The notes under the pieces are model-generated. The model was not told the DNA's origin and did not search any database. It saw nothing but the letters and a program-made list of their open reading frames with translations. From Sulfuritalea sp. (GTDB lineage Bacteria > Pseudomonadota > Gammaproteobacteria > Burkholderiales > Rhodocyclaceae), in assembly GCA_016708585.1 (NCBI GenBank), contig JADJFK010000001.1, positions 1 to 64,000 on the forward strand: DNA of 64,000 nt. The letters run 5' to 3'. Within the stretch, counting starts at the first letter, position 1. Each line of letters starts with the position of its first letter. Of the stretch, positions 51,759 to 61,264 are shown piece after piece. Both the position numbers and the translations under genes were made by a program.

Positions 51759-53255
51759 TCAATGCCGGTGCTCCGGTTCGGCATGGTGGGTCTGCGACGC
51801 CGCATGGTGGTGCAGGATCGCATGCGGGTCCTGGCCCGGCAGCAGGTGCCCGACCCATTGCGGCAGCAGCGAACCGGTGACCATGCCGAGGATGGAGATG
51901 CCCAGGCCGATCAGCTGCGGCGGCACCAGGCTGGCCTCGCCGATCAGCACCTCGACCAGCACCCAGGACAGCAGGCCGCCGAAGGTCGCCGCCAGCGCGC
52001 CCTGCGTCGTCGCCCGGCGCCAGAAGATGCCCGCGGCGAGCGGCACGAAGGCGCCGGCCAGGGTCACCTTGTAGGCGTTCTCCACCATCTTGAAGATCGA
52101 GGCCTCGGACTTCAGCGCGAAGCCGAGCACGATGCAGGTGAACACCACCAGGCAGATCCGCATCACGCGCAGGAAAGCATGGTCGCCCATGCCCGGGAAG
52201 AAGCCGCGCACCACGTTCTCGGCAAAGGTCACCGAGGGCGCCAGCAGCGTCGCCGAGGAGCAGCTCATGATGGCCGAGAGCACGGCGCCGAAGAACAGCA
52301 CCTGGGCGAACAGCGGCGTGTGCTGCAGCACCAGGGTCGGCAGCACCAGCTGCGTGTCCTTGGCCAGCAGCTCGTTGAACAACGCCGGGTCGATCAGCGT
52401 CGCCGAATAGGCGATGAACATCGGCACGAAGGTGAAGCAGAAATAGATCGAGGCGCCCAGTATCGAGCCCCACAGCGCGATGTTCGCCGTCTTCGCCGAG
52501 GTGATGCGCTGGAACACGTCCTGCTGCGGGATCGAACCCAGCATCATGGTCATCCAGGTGCCGAGGAAGGTCAGCCACAGCCAGGGGTCCGGCGCCGGGA
52601 AGAAGTCCAGCTTGCCCGCCGCCGCGGCGTGGTCGAACACCGCCGTGGCGCCACCGCCGACTTTTCCGCTGACCGTCCAGGCGATGAACAGCAGGCCGCC
52701 CATCGACACCGCCATCTGCACGAAGTCGAGGATCGCCACCGAGAACATGCCGCCGAACACGGTGTAGGTCAGCACGATGGCGGCGCCGAGGATCATGCCG
52801 GCGTTCTGCGACACGGCGCCGTCGGTGACGACGAAGAAGATCAGGCCCAGCGCCTTGATCTGCGCCGCGACCCAGCCCAGGTAGGAGAGCACGATGCAGA
52901 TCGTGGTGATCACCTCGACCGTGCGGTTGTAGCGCATGCGGTAGAAGTCGCCCAGGGTGATGATGTTGAGCTTGTAGAGGTAGCGCGAGAAGATCAGGCC
53001 GGCGATGATCAGGCACATCGAGGAGCCGAAGGGGTCGGCCACCACGCCGCCGAGGCCGTCCTTGACGAAGGTGGCGGAGACGCCGAACACCGCCTCGGCG
53101 CCGAACCAGGTGGCGAACACCGTGGCGGTCACCACCGGCAGCGGCAGGCTGCGGCCGGCGACGGCGAAGTCGCGGGCGTTATGGACGCGGGTGGCGGCGA
53201 ACAGTCCGATGCCGACCGACACCATCAGGTAGAGCACGACGAACCAGAGCAGCAT
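51759..53255 (-). CDS. Sodium:solute symporter family protein
   Basis: This 498-residue permease has about thirteen membrane segments and SSS-family motifs (ARDFAVAGRSLP, ATWFGAEAVFGVSA, VSYLGWVAAQIKALG-like and AVLSAIMSCSSATLLAPS). The solute is not identifiable. The C-terminal tail is His-rich (HAILHHHAASQTHHAEPEHRH) and could bind metal. A dispersed repeat at 52641-52666 encodes KVGGGATAV in a loop. It lies nine bases before the protease gene. Confidence 0.88.
   Translation of the reverse strand: MLLWFVVLYLMVSVGIGLFAATRVHNARDFAVAGRSLPLPVVTATVFATWFGAEAVFGVSATFVKDGLGGVVADPFGSSMCLIIAGLIFSRYLYKLNIITLGDFYRMRYNRTVEVITTICIVLSYLGWVAAQIKALGLIFFVVTDGAVSQNAGMILGAAIVLTYTVFGGMFSVAILDFVQMAVSMGGLLFIAWTVSGKVGGGATAVFDHAAAAGKLDFFPAPDPWLWLTFLGTWMTMMLGSIPQQDVFQRITSAKTANIALWGSILGASIYFCFTFVPMFIAYSATLIDPALFNELLAKDTQLVLPTLVLQHTPLFAQVLFFGAVLSAIMSCSSATLLAPSVTFAENVVRGFFPGMGDHAFLRVMRICLVVFTCIVLGFALKSEASIFKMVENAYKVTLAGAFVPLAAGIFWRRATTQGALAATFGGLLSWVLVEVLIGEASLVPPQLIGLGISILGMVTGSLLPQWVGHLLPGQDPHAILHHHAASQTHHAEPEHRH
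52641..52666 (-). repeat. Dispersed repeat copy R18 (inside the symporter gene)
   Basis: This divergent sense copy is read in a different frame from other copies (KVGGGATAV), in a loop of the symporter. Confidence 0.55.
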
Positions 53256-53331
53256 CGGAAATCCCCGTCAGCCGAAAATGCGTGTGGTTTATGCCAAGCC
53301 GGTGCAACAGGCCCGAACGGACGCCGGCATT

Positions 53332-54870
53332 CTAGCGCAGGGCCGCGAACGCCAGCGCGCCGGCGGCGACCGCGAACGCCAGCCACAGCAGCCGGCGCAG
53401 GCCGCGCATTTCGGCGGCCAGGCTTTCCAGTTCCGGATTCGGCGCCGGCGTCGCGGTCGCCGCCAGCGCCTGGTGCACCAGGCGCGGCAGGGCCGGCAGC
53501 AGGCGCGCCCAGTTGCTCGCCTCGCGCTTGAGGTTGTTCTCGAAGGCCAGCCAGCCGAGCTGCTCGCTCATCCAGCGTTCCAGGTAGGGCAGCGCGGTCT
53601 GCCACAGGTCGAGCTCGGGGTCGAGCTCGCGGCCGAGGCCCTCGACATTGAGCAGGGTCTTCTGCAGCAGCACCAGCTGCGGCTGCACCTCGACGTTGAA
53701 CTGGCGCGAGGTCTGGAACAGGCGCAGCAGCACGCGGCCCAGCGAAATCTCCTTCAGCGGGCGGTCGAAGAAGGGTTCGCAGACCGAGCGGATCGCCGCC
53801 TCGAATTCGTCGACGCGGGTTTCCTTCGGCGCCCAGCCGGATTCGATGTGCGCCTCGGCGACGCGCTTGTAGTCGCGCTTGAAGAAGGCCAGGAAGTTCT
53901 GCGCCAGGTAGTTCTTGTCCACGTCCGACAGCGTGCCGACGATGCCGAAGTCGAGCGCGATGTACTGCCCCCGGCGCGGGCCTTCGGTGCACACGAAGAT
54001 GTTGCCCGGATGCATGTCGGCGTGGAAGAAGCCGTCGCGGAACACCTGGGTGAAGAAGATCTCGACCCCGGCGCGGGCCAGGTGCGGGATGTCCACGCCC
54101 TTCGCGCGCAGCTCGTCGATGCGCGAGATCGGCGTGCCGTGCATGCGCTCCATGACCATCACGCTGGTGCTGCACCAGTCCCAATGCACCTCGGGCAGGA
54201 TCAGCAGGTCGGAGCCCTCGAAATTGCGCCGCAGCTGCGAACAGTTGGCCGCCTCGCGCATCAGGTCGAGCTCGTAGTGCAGGTACTTGTCGAACTCGGC
54301 CACCACTTCGCGCGGCTTCAGGCGCCGGCCGTCGGCCCAGAGGGTTTCCAGCAGGCTGGCGGCCACCTGCAGCAGGGCGATGTCGTGCTCGATCACCGGC
54401 TGGATGCCGGGGCGCAGGATCTTCACCGCGACCTCGCGGCCATCCGGCAGCACCGCGAAATGCACCTGCGCCACCGAGGCCGAGGCCACCGGCTCGCGCT
54501 CGAAGGCGGCGAAGACCTGGTCCACCGGCTTGCCGTAGGCCTTCTCCAGCTCGGCGATGGCCAGCTCCGACGGAAAGGGCGGCACGCGATCCTGCAATTT
54601 CGCCAGTTCGTCGGCGATGTCCAGCGGCAGGATGTCCCTGCGGGTGGACAGCAGCTGGCCGAACTTGACGAAGATCGGGCCGAGGTCTTCCAGCGCCTGG
54701 CGCAGGCGCACGGCGCGCGGCGCCGACAGGTCGCGCCAGAACATCAGGCGCTGCGCGGCGGCCAGCAAGCGGGTGCGCAGGCCGGGTTCGATCTCGTGCT
54801 CCAGCACCAGGCTGTCGAGCCCGTAGCGATAGGCGACGCGGGCGATACGGATCAGGCGGAAGATGCGCAC
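53332..54870 (-). CDS. ubiB: UbiB, ABC1/ADCK-family atypical kinase for ubiquinone synthesis
   Basis: This 512-residue protein has the KxGQ motif in FVKFGQLLSTRRD, the Ala-rich loop VASASVAQVHFA, ATP lysine in VAVKILRPG, FHADMHPGNIFV and DFG in LDFGIVG. Two C-terminal membrane-prone segments anchor it. UbiB acts as an ATPase that supports ubiquinone biosynthesis. It is divergent from argS. Its upstream region contains AGTATAATT but no matching -35. Confidence 0.94.
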   Translation of the reverse strand: MRIFRLIRIARVAYRYGLDSLVLEHEIEPGLRTRLLAAAQRLMFWRDLSAPRAVRLRQALEDLGPIFVKFGQLLSTRRDILPLDIADELAKLQDRVPPFPSELAIAELEKAYGKPVDQVFAAFEREPVASASVAQVHFAVLPDGREVAVKILRPGIQPVIEHDIALLQVAASLLETLWADGRRLKPREVVAEFDKYLHYELDLMREAANCSQLRRNFEGSDLLILPEVHWDWCSTSVMVMERMHGTPISRIDELRAKGVDIPHLARAGVEIFFTQVFRDGFFHADMHPGNIFVCTEGPRRGQYIALDFGIVGTLSDVDKNYLAQNFLAFFKRDYKRVAEAHIESGWAPKETRVDEFEAAIRSVCEPFFDRPLKEISLGRVLLRLFQTSRQFNVEVQPQLVLLQKTLLNVEGLGRELDPELDLWQTALPYLERWMSEQLGWLAFENNLKREASNWARLLPALPRLVHQALAATATPAPNPELESLAAEMRGLRRLLWLAFAVAAGALAFAALR

Positions 54871-54900
54871 GGAGGGCCGGAGCGGACGGGAAACGGGCAG

Positions 54901-54906
54901 TATAAT
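54901..54906 (+). promoter_or_regulatory. Possible -10 box of argS
   Basis: A perfect TATAAT lies 54 bp before the argS ATG. No recognisable -35 is found at the usual spacing. Confidence 0.35.
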
Positions 54907-54959
54907 TCAGGCTTCATCGGAAACGCCCGCAACGCCCAGCAAACACTCCGCGAATCCCC

Positions 54960-57407
54960 ATGACCGCATCCAGCGTCCCTCCCGCGCCCGCCTTCGACGC
55001 CCGCCAGCACCTCGCCGGCCTCCTGCGCGCCGCGCTCGCCAGCGTGGCCCCGTCCCACGGCGCCGTCGACATCGTCCTCGAACGCCCGAAGCAGGCCAGC
55101 CACGGCGACTTCGCCAGCAACCTGGCGATGCAGCTGGCGCGCGAACTGAAGACCAATCCGCGCCAGGTCGCCGAACGCCTGGTGCGCGAACTGCCGCCGT
55201 CGCCCCACGTGGTCCGCGCCGAGGTCGCCGGCGCCGGCTTCATCAACTTCACGCTGGCGCCCGCGGCGCGTACCGCGGTGGTGGCCGCCGTGCTCGCCGC
55301 CGGCGGCGACTTCGGGCGCGGCCCGGCCCGCAACGGCAGGATGGCGCGCCGCCTGCAGGTCGAATTCGTTTCCGCCAATCCCACCGGCCCGCTGCATGTC
55401 GGCCACGGCCGCGGCGCCGCCTACGGCGCCAGCCTGGCGTCGCTGCTGGCCTTCGCCGGCTACGAGGTGACGCGCGAGTACTACGTCAACGATGCCGGCC
55501 GCCAGATGGACATCCTCGCCGTGTCGGCCTGGCTGCGTTACCTGGCGCTGTTCGACGAGCCGCTGCCCTTCCCGCCCAACGCCTACCAGGGCGGCTACGT
55601 GCACGAGATGGCGGAACAGATCAAGCAGGCCCACGGCGACCGCTACGTGCATCCGGCCGAAGCCGTGCTGGCCTGCGTGCCCGACACTGACGACGACGAG
55701 GCCCGCCTCGACGCCCTGATCCTCGCCGGCAAGGACCTGCTCGGCGAAGACTGGGCCTACGTCCATGGCCACGTGCTGTCCGAACAGCTGGCCGATTGCC
55801 GCGCCGACCTCGAGGAATTCGGCGTGCATTTCGACGTCTGGTTCTCCGAGCGCAGCCTCTACGACACCGGCATGGTGGCGCGCGCCGTCGAGAAGCTGGA
55901 AAAGGCCGGCCACATCTACCTCCAGGACGGCGCCAGATGGTTCCAGTCCACCGCCTTCGGCGACGAGAAGGACCGCGTCGTGCAGCGCGACAACGGCCTC
56001 TATACCTATTTCGCCTCCGACATCGCCTACCACCTCAACAAGTTCGAGCGCGGCTTCGACAAGGTGATCGACGTCTGGGGCGCCGACCACCACGGCTACA
56101 TCCCGCGCGTCAAGGGCGCCTTGCTGGCGTCGGGCGCCGATGCGACCAGGCTCGACGTCACCCTGGTGCAGTTCGTCAGCCTGTTCCGCGACGGGCAGAA
56201 GGTCTCGATGTCCACCCGCTCCGGCGACTACGTCACGCTGCGCCAGCTGCGCGCCGAAGTCGGCAACGACGCCTGCCGCTTTTTCTACATGCTGCGCAAG
56301 TGCGACCAGGCCCTGGATTTCGACCTCGACCTGGCCAAGTCGCAGAGCAACGACAACCCGGTGTACTACGTGCAGTACGCCCATGCCCGCATCTGCTCGG
56401 TGCTGGCGCAATGGCAGGGCGACGCGGCGGCGCTGGGCAAGGCCGACCTGGCCCCGCTGCGGCACGAGCGCGAATTCGCCCTGTGCGCGCGGCTGGCCGA
56501 ATTCCCCGAGCTGGTCCAGCAGGCGGCGCGCGACTACGCACCGCATGCGCTGGCCTTCTACCTCAAGGACCTGGCCGGCGATTTCCACGGCTGGTACAAC
56601 GCCGAGCGCGTGCTGGTCGATGATGCCGCGACGCGCGACGCGCGCCTCGCGCTGGCCCTGGCGACGCGCCAGGTGCTGCAGAACGGGCTTTCCCTGCTGG
56701 GTGTCTCGCAACCGGTGAGCATGAGTCCGCCGCTTTCGGGGGCGATTTTTTGTTTTTGGCCCTTGCGCGGGCCCAAAACCTTTGTCTGGGCCTCGCGTCT
56801 CAACTTGAAATCGACTAGGAACGGTATGGGCAAATTCGATCAGACTTCGGGCGCGGCCCGGCCGCAGCCGGCACGCAGGAAATCCAGCGCCGGCGGCACG
56901 CTGCTCGGCGTGTTCGTCGGCCTCGTGATCGGCATCTCGATCGCCTTCGGCGTGGTCTGGTACCTGAACAAGGCGACCCTGCCCTTCCAGAACAAGTACG
57001 AAGGGGCGCCGAAGGATGACAAGAGCAAGGCCGCCGCACCGGGCGCCCCCGCCCCCGCGCCGGTGCCCCTGCCCGGCAAGCCCGGCGACAAGCCGCCCGG
57101 GCGCTTCGAGTTTTACGACCTGCTCGAAGGCAAGCAGCCGGCCGCGCCCCGGCCCGCCGCGCCGGCCGCGACGCCGGGCGGCACGCCCGCTCCCCGCCGC
57201 CCCCGCCGCCCCCGCCGCCGAGGCCAAGCCGGGACCGGTGACCGTGTTCTACCTCCAGGTCGGCGCCTTCCAGAAGCCGGCCGATGCCGACAACCTCAAG
57301 GCCAAGCTCGCCCTGACCGGGCTCGAGGCCGGCGTGCAGGAGGTCAGCATCCCCGAGAAGGGCACCATGCATCGCGTCCGCGTCGGCCCCTTCCGCGATC
57401 CGGATGA
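54960..57407 (+). CDS. argS: Arginyl-tRNA synthetase, reading through into the downstream gene
   Basis: ArgS charges tRNA-Arg. The N-terminal domain, the HIGH-type motif PTGPLHVGHGRG, VWGADHHGYIPR and the KMSKS-equivalent KVSMSTR region are present. The C-terminal anticodon-binding domain ends at GVSQPVSM (56723, 588 residues), where homologues stop. No stop codon follows. The frame stays open through the terminator-like gap and into the SPOR gene from 56826, ending at 57407 after 815 codons. Loss of the stop would give a fusion with a membrane anchor. A base error near 56724 is an alternative. Confidence 0.88.
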   Translation: MTASSVPPAPAFDARQHLAGLLRAALASVAPSHGAVDIVLERPKQASHGDFASNLAMQLARELKTNPRQVAERLVRELPPSPHVVRAEVAGAGFINFTLAPAARTAVVAAVLAAGGDFGRGPARNGRMARRLQVEFVSANPTGPLHVGHGRGAAYGASLASLLAFAGYEVTREYYVNDAGRQMDILAVSAWLRYLALFDEPLPFPPNAYQGGYVHEMAEQIKQAHGDRYVHPAEAVLACVPDTDDDEARLDALILAGKDLLGEDWAYVHGHVLSEQLADCRADLEEFGVHFDVWFSERSLYDTGMVARAVEKLEKAGHIYLQDGARWFQSTAFGDEKDRVVQRDNGLYTYFASDIAYHLNKFERGFDKVIDVWGADHHGYIPRVKGALLASGADATRLDVTLVQFVSLFRDGQKVSMSTRSGDYVTLRQLRAEVGNDACRFFYMLRKCDQALDFDLDLAKSQSNDNPVYYVQYAHARICSVLAQWQGDAAALGKADLAPLRHEREFALCARLAEFPELVQQAARDYAPHALAFYLKDLAGDFHGWYNAERVLVDDAATRDARLALALATRQVLQNGLSLLGVSQPVSMSPPLSGAIFCFWPLRGPKTFVWASRLNLKSTRNGMGKFDQTSGAARPQPARRKSSAGGTLLGVFVGLVIGISIAFGVVWYLNKATLPFQNKYEGAPKDDKSKAAAPGAPAPAPVPLPGKPGDKPPGRFEFYDLLEGKQPAAPRPAAPAATPGGTPAPRRPRRPRRRGQAGTGDRVLPPGRRLPEAGRCRQPQGQARPDRARGRRAGGQHPREGHHASRPRRPLPRSG
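56728..56778 (+). terminator. Terminator-like structures after argS
   Basis: An imperfect stem CGCCGC/GGGGCG followed by TTTTTT (56728-56751) precedes a second stem, TTTTGGCCC/GGGCCCAAAA (56754-56778). They mark the original end of the argS transcript, although the open frame now runs through them. Confidence 0.55.
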
Positions 57408-57477
57408 AATGAACAAGGCGCGCGCGCTGCTGTCGCAGAACGGCGTGCAGGGCACCGTCATCAAACTGACGGAGTAG
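56826..57477 (+). pseudogene. FtsN-like SPOR-domain protein, frame-shifted in its linker
   Basis: The N-terminus (MGKFDQTSGAARPQPARRKS) is followed by one membrane segment (LLGVFVGLVIGISIAFGVVWYL) and a proline-rich linker. The SPOR domain (TVFYLQVGAFQKPADADNL, RVRVGPFRDPDEMNKARALL) lies in a different frame that ends at 57477. The break is in a C-rich stretch near 57192-57195, where one C fewer would join them. Intact, it would be a divisome-type peptidoglycan-binding protein of about 215 residues. ArgS-SPOR adjacency is common in related genomes. Decay or sequencing error are both possible. Confidence 0.8.
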
Positions 57478-57547
57478 CGATGGAAGCCCGGCGGCACGCG
57501 TCCGCGCCGAAACCGGCACGCCGCGCCTGGCGTGCACCGCCCGCCTG

Positions 57548-58309
57548 ATGCGCGTCTTCCTCACCGGCGCCTCCAGCGGCATCGGCGCGGCGCTGGCCCG
57601 CCACTACGCCGCACGGGGCGCCACCCTGGGGCTGGCGGCGCGGCGCGAGGACCGGCTTGTCGCGCTGGCCGCCGGGCTTCCCGGCAGCCACGCCTGCTAC
57701 CCGCTGGATGTCGCCGATGCCGCCGCGCTGCAGGCCGCGGCGGCCGACTTCATCGGCCGCCACGGCTGCCCGGACATCGTCATCGCCAACGCCGGCGTCT
57801 CCGCCGGCACGCTGGGCGAAGACGCCGGCGACCTGCCGGCCCTGCGCCGCATCCTCGACACCAATCTCATCGGCATGGCGCAGACCCTGCAGCCCTTCGT
57901 CGCCGCGATGAAGGCGCGCGGCAGCGGGCGGCTGGCGGGGATCGCCTCGGTCGCCGGCATCCGCGGCCTGCCCGGCGCCGGCGCCTACTCGGCGTCGAAG
58001 GCCGCGACCATCGCCTGGCTGGAAGCGCTGCGCGTCGAACTGCGCGGCAGCGGGGTCAGGGTGGTCACCATCGCGCCCGGCTACATCGCGACGCCGATGA
58101 CCGCGGTGAACCGCTACCCGATGCCCTTCCTGATGCCGGCCGACACTGCGGCGCGGCATTTCGCCCGCGCCATCGAGCGCGGCACCAGCTACACCGTGAT
58201 TCCCTGGCAGATGGGCGTGGCGGCGAAGCTGCTGCGCCTGCTGCCCGATCCGCTGTTCGACGCCCTGTTCGCCCGCGCCGGCAGGAAGCCGCGCGGCCTC
58301 GACCTGTGA
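57548..58309 (+). CDS. Short-chain dehydrogenase/reductase
   Basis: This 253-residue SDR enzyme has the nucleotide motif TGASSGIG, IANAG, the catalytic serine in GIASVAGIRG and the YSASK motif. The C-terminal PGYIATPMTAVNRYPMPFLM and the following hydrophobic helices suggest a lipid or membrane-associated substrate. It is a lone gene after the SPOR gene. The start ATG at 57548 is clear from the nucleotide motif. Confidence 0.9.
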   Translation: MRVFLTGASSGIGAALARHYAARGATLGLAARREDRLVALAAGLPGSHACYPLDVADAAALQAAAADFIGRHGCPDIVIANAGVSAGTLGEDAGDLPALRRILDTNLIGMAQTLQPFVAAMKARGSGRLAGIASVAGIRGLPGAGAYSASKAATIAWLEALRVELRGSGVRVVTIAPGYIATPMTAVNRYPMPFLMPADTAARHFARAIERGTSYTVIPWQMGVAAKLLRLLPDPLFDALFARAGRKPRGLDL

Positions 58310-58382
58310 TGCCGCTGGTTTGCCGCCGGGCCGCCCCAGGGCAGACCCGTAAAGAGCCCGCCAGCGCAGCGAGCCGTGGTCA

Positions 58383-58403
58383 CCCCTTCTCCTGGAGAAG
58401 GGG
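58383..58403. repeat. 21-bp perfect palindrome before the BtuF-like gene
   Basis: Arms CCCCTTCTCC and GGAGAAGGGG surround a single T. It lies directly before the TTG start of the next gene, and its second arm could serve as ribosome site. It looks like a fragment of a common REP-type sequence. Confidence 0.7.
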
Positions 58404-59207
58404 TTGGGGGATAAGTCGTTGATCGATGCGCTCGGCCGCCAGCACCGGCGCTTTGCCGGCGTGCCGCGCATCGTCAGCCTGGTGCCGAGCCTGACCGAAC
58501 TCGTCTGCGACCTCGGTCTGGTCGATTGCCTGGTCGGCCGCACCGGTTTCTGCGTCCATCCGCGCGCAGCGCTGCGCGGGGTGGCCAAGGTCGGCGGCAC
58601 CAAGGACGCCAAGCTCGATGTGATCCGAAGGCTGGCGCCGACCCACCTGATCGCCGACATCGACGAAAACCGCCGCGACGCCGTCGAGGAAATCATGGAA
58701 TTCGTGCCGCATGTCGTCGTCGTGCATCCGCGCGGCGTGGATGACAACCTGGCGCTTTACGCGCTGCTCGGCGGCGTCTTCGACCGCGCTGCCGCAGCCG
58801 CCCGGCTCGCCGCGGACTTCGCGGCGGCCCGCGCGGAACTCGCCGCGCTGGCGGCGACGCTGCCGCGCGAAGCCGTGCTCTACCCGATCTGGCGCGGGCC
58901 CTGGATGACGGTGCGGCGCGACACCTACATCGCCGCCATGCTCGCCGCCGCGGGCTGGGACACCCTGCCGCAACAGGCGTCGGTGCGCTATCCGGAATTC
59001 GCCTGGGATGCGCCCTGGCTGGCCGGCGTCGCGCGCGTGCTGCTGCCCTCGGAACCCTATGCCTTCAGCGACCGGCACCTGGCCGAAGTCGGCCGCCTGG
59101 CGCAACGGCCGGTGACCCGCATCGACGGCGAAATGGTGTCCTGGTACGGCAGCCGGGCGATCGCCGGCCTGCGCTACCTGGCCGCCCTGCGCCGGCAGAT
59201 CGCCTGA
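58404..59207 (+). CDS. BtuF-like helical-backbone metal/cobalamin-binding protein
   Basis: This 267-residue protein has RIVSLVPSLTELVCDLGLVDCLVGRTGFCVHP and VGGTKDAKLDVIRRLAPTHLIADIDENR, the cobalamin/siderophore-binding fold. No signal peptide is visible, so it may be cytoplasmic and outside a normal ABC importer. No btuC or btuD gene adjoins it. The start is TTG at 58404, or at 58419, since no ATG fits. Confidence 0.82.
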   Translation: MGDKSLIDALGRQHRRFAGVPRIVSLVPSLTELVCDLGLVDCLVGRTGFCVHPRAALRGVAKVGGTKDAKLDVIRRLAPTHLIADIDENRRDAVEEIMEFVPHVVVVHPRGVDDNLALYALLGGVFDRAAAAARLAADFAAARAELAALAATLPREAVLYPIWRGPWMTVRRDTYIAAMLAAAGWDTLPQQASVRYPEFAWDAPWLAGVARVLLPSEPYAFSDRHLAEVGRLAQRPVTRIDGEMVSWYGSRAIAGLRYLAALRRQIA

Positions 59208-59234
59208 ATCGCCGTCATCTCGACGGCCGGCTTT

Positions 59235-59276
59235 GCACAGCCGGCCGGCTGTGCGGACGCGGAGCAGCGCTCCGCG
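59235..59276. terminator. Convergent hairpin pair
   Basis: A perfect 20-bp palindrome (GCACAGCCGGCCGGCTGTGC, 59235-59254) is followed by a second hairpin (CGCGGAG/CTCCGCG, 59258-59276). They lie between two convergent genes and probably end both transcripts. No T-run is present. Confidence 0.6.
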
Positions 59277-59318
59277 AATTCCCCGCTACGTCCAGTGCCG
59301 GGTTTCCGCGCCGCCGCC

Positions 59319-61048
59319 TCAGCCGCCGGCGTAGAGGCTGCAGCGCTCGAATTCGCTGCCGCGCTCGAGGACGCGGAACAGCTTCACCATCCGGGGCTGG
59401 TGATCGACCATGACCTGGACGCGGCGTTCCAGCTTGAAGGTGCCGGCCGGAACCACCAGGCTGGTCGGCACGCGCAGCGCGGGGATTTCCGGCAGCAGCA
59501 GGCCTTTGCGCCAGGCGCCGGCGTCCTCGCCCGGATCGATGGCGCGGATCGCCACCGGGCGCGCTTCGCCGGGGAACAGCTGGATGCCGGCCTGCAGCAT
59601 GTCGTCCGCGCCGCGCAGGGCCCAGCGCACGCAGGCCAGCACGAAGCGCTCGCTGCTGCCGATCTTGACGGCGACCAGCATGCCGGCGCCGATGCGCACG
59701 CCTTCGCGCAGCGGCCGCGCCAGGCAGAGCCCGGTCGCCGATTCGTTGACCACCTGCCAGTCGTCCATCACCAGCCAGTTCTCGACCTGCGAATCATCCC
59801 GGCCGGAATCGGCTTGCATCGTATGGCGGCGCTCGCCGAAGGTTTCGAACTCCTCCCGTTCGCGGCGCAGCGTGGCATCGTCGCGCGAGGGCGCGCGGAA
59901 TGCCTGGCGCCCGCTGAGCTGGAAGTGCACCGCCTCGAAGCCGGCCACGACGCGACAGGCGCCGGTGGCGGCGCGGCGCTCTTCGCGCCGCCTGGCGCCG
60001 CCCGCGCACCAGCGCTGCAGCAGGCGCTGCAGCAACTGGCCGGCGGCCGGCTGGGTGACGTCGTCGCCGAGCTGCAGCTCGGCCGGGGCGCGGCCCTGTT
60101 CCAGCAGGGCGATGCGGGCCGCCAGGCTTTTGCGCAGTTCCGTGGTTTCCAGCCAGCGGCCGTTGCCGGCCGGCTGCGGCACATGGCCGGGCGGGCGCCC
60201 CGCGTCGAGGTCCACCCACAGCGGCACGGCGCGGTTGCGGATGTCCTCCGGCGGCGCCGTCAGCAGTTCCGGCTTGGCGCCCCAGCGCCGCGCCCAGCGG
60301 GCGATCCAGGCCATGTGCCGCGCCGGCAGTTCGTAGGGGCTGGCGGCGCTCAACAGGTTGCATTCGGCGTAGGCGGCCAGCGCGCTGGTCTGCGTGCCGC
60401 CGTGGCGCAGCGGGTCGCTGACCGCCGTTTCGGTGATGCCGAGCGCTTCGGCGACGGCAATGACCTGGTGCAGGTCGCGCCAGTAGGCCGCATCCGGCAG
60501 CTGTTCGCCGCGGCACAGATCCACCTGCCAGTCGGCGAATGCGGCCAGCGCGCGCTGGGCCAGCAATGCCGTCAATGGCAGGTTGCGCCCGCCGCCCGCA
60601 TCGCACAGCGCGGTGAAGCTGCGCAGGTAGCCCTGCGCCAGGATGCTCCACACCTCCAGCGTGCGTTCCAGCGCGGCCTGCTCCGGGTTGGCCAGGGGCA
60701 GCGGCCGGCCGGCGAAGATGGCGGCGGCCGCGGCCTGCACCTCGATGACCGGCTGGCGCAGGGCTTCGAGGATGGCGAAGCGCTCGCCCGGCGGCAGCTC
60801 GTGGCGGTGCAGCAGGTTGAGCTGGCGCAGCAGTATCGGCTGCGCCAGCGAAACATTCGCCAGCGGCACCCGCGCCAGCCAGGCGGCGCATTCGGCGGCG
60901 TCGAGGAAGGCGGGTTTCTGCTCGCTCCCGGCGGCGGGCGGCGGCGCCTTGGCGGCGCTTGCCGCATTCGCGGCGGCCGTGCGTGGGGGGGGATGCTGCC
61001 CGATGGCGGTTTTGCGAAGTCGGGGGTAGCGCTGACGGACGTGGCCAT
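59319..61048 (-). CDS. PilZ-like domain protein with frameshift at a C8 tract
   Basis: This protein is about 577 residues if repaired. The C-terminal part (WQVVNESATGLCLARP, VKIGSSERFVLACVRW, DDMLQAGIQLF) resembles a PilZ-type c-di-GMP-binding fold. The helical N-terminal body is not recognised. The natural start is ATG at 61048 (MATSVSATPDFAKPPSGS), preceded by CAGGAG. After about 19 codons the frame breaks at eight C on the coding strand (60992-60985) and continues in the frame ending at 59319. Nine C would restore it. Without repair the long frame has no good start, so the gene is off, phase-variable, or misread at this tract. Confidence 0.7.
60985..60992. repeat. Homopolymer G8/C8 tract
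   Basis: Eight consecutive G on the plus strand lie near the 5' end of the PilZ-like gene, exactly where its frame breaks. Confidence 0.9.
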
Positions 61049-61157
61049 ATCGATCTCCTGGTGATCCCGCTGCCCTGGGGCGCCGGGTTTGGCGCCCTGT
61101 AGGCCGGTGATTTTGCGTCGCCGCCTTTCGACGGGTTTGCCTTGTTTCAGAATCAAC

Positions 61158-61177
61158 GCTTGCTTTATATGGCAAGC
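61158..61177. promoter_or_regulatory. Inverted repeat upstream of the MFS gene
   Basis: GCTTGC-TTTATATG-GCAAGC is a 6-bp dyad in the AT-rich part of the 216-bp gap, and a TACTAT box lies at 61195-61200. It could be an operator for the transporter gene. No adjacent regulator is present. Confidence 0.35.
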
Positions 61178-61217
61178 AATGGGCCGCGGCAAGGTACTAT
61201 TTCACGCCCGCAACAGC

Positions 61218-61242
61218 CGCCGTGCCGCTGCCGCCGACTTTT
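61218..61242 (-). repeat. Dispersed repeat copy R19
   Basis: This variant copy lies just before the MFS start. Together with the following bases it forms a hairpin (GCTGCCGC/GCGGCAGC). Confidence 0.65.
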
Positions 61243-61264
61243 GCGGCAGCGTTCCGTCCCCGCC

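Noticed and set aside
50520..53531. 1003-codon plus-strand open frame opposite the protease and symporter genes
   Set aside because: It is very rich in Arg, Gln, His and Gly with no recognisable domain. The minus-strand genes account for the region.
58310..58403. Cobalamin riboswitch before the BtuF-like gene
   Set aside because: The gap is under 100 bp and no B12-box-like conserved core is visible. Only a palindrome is present.
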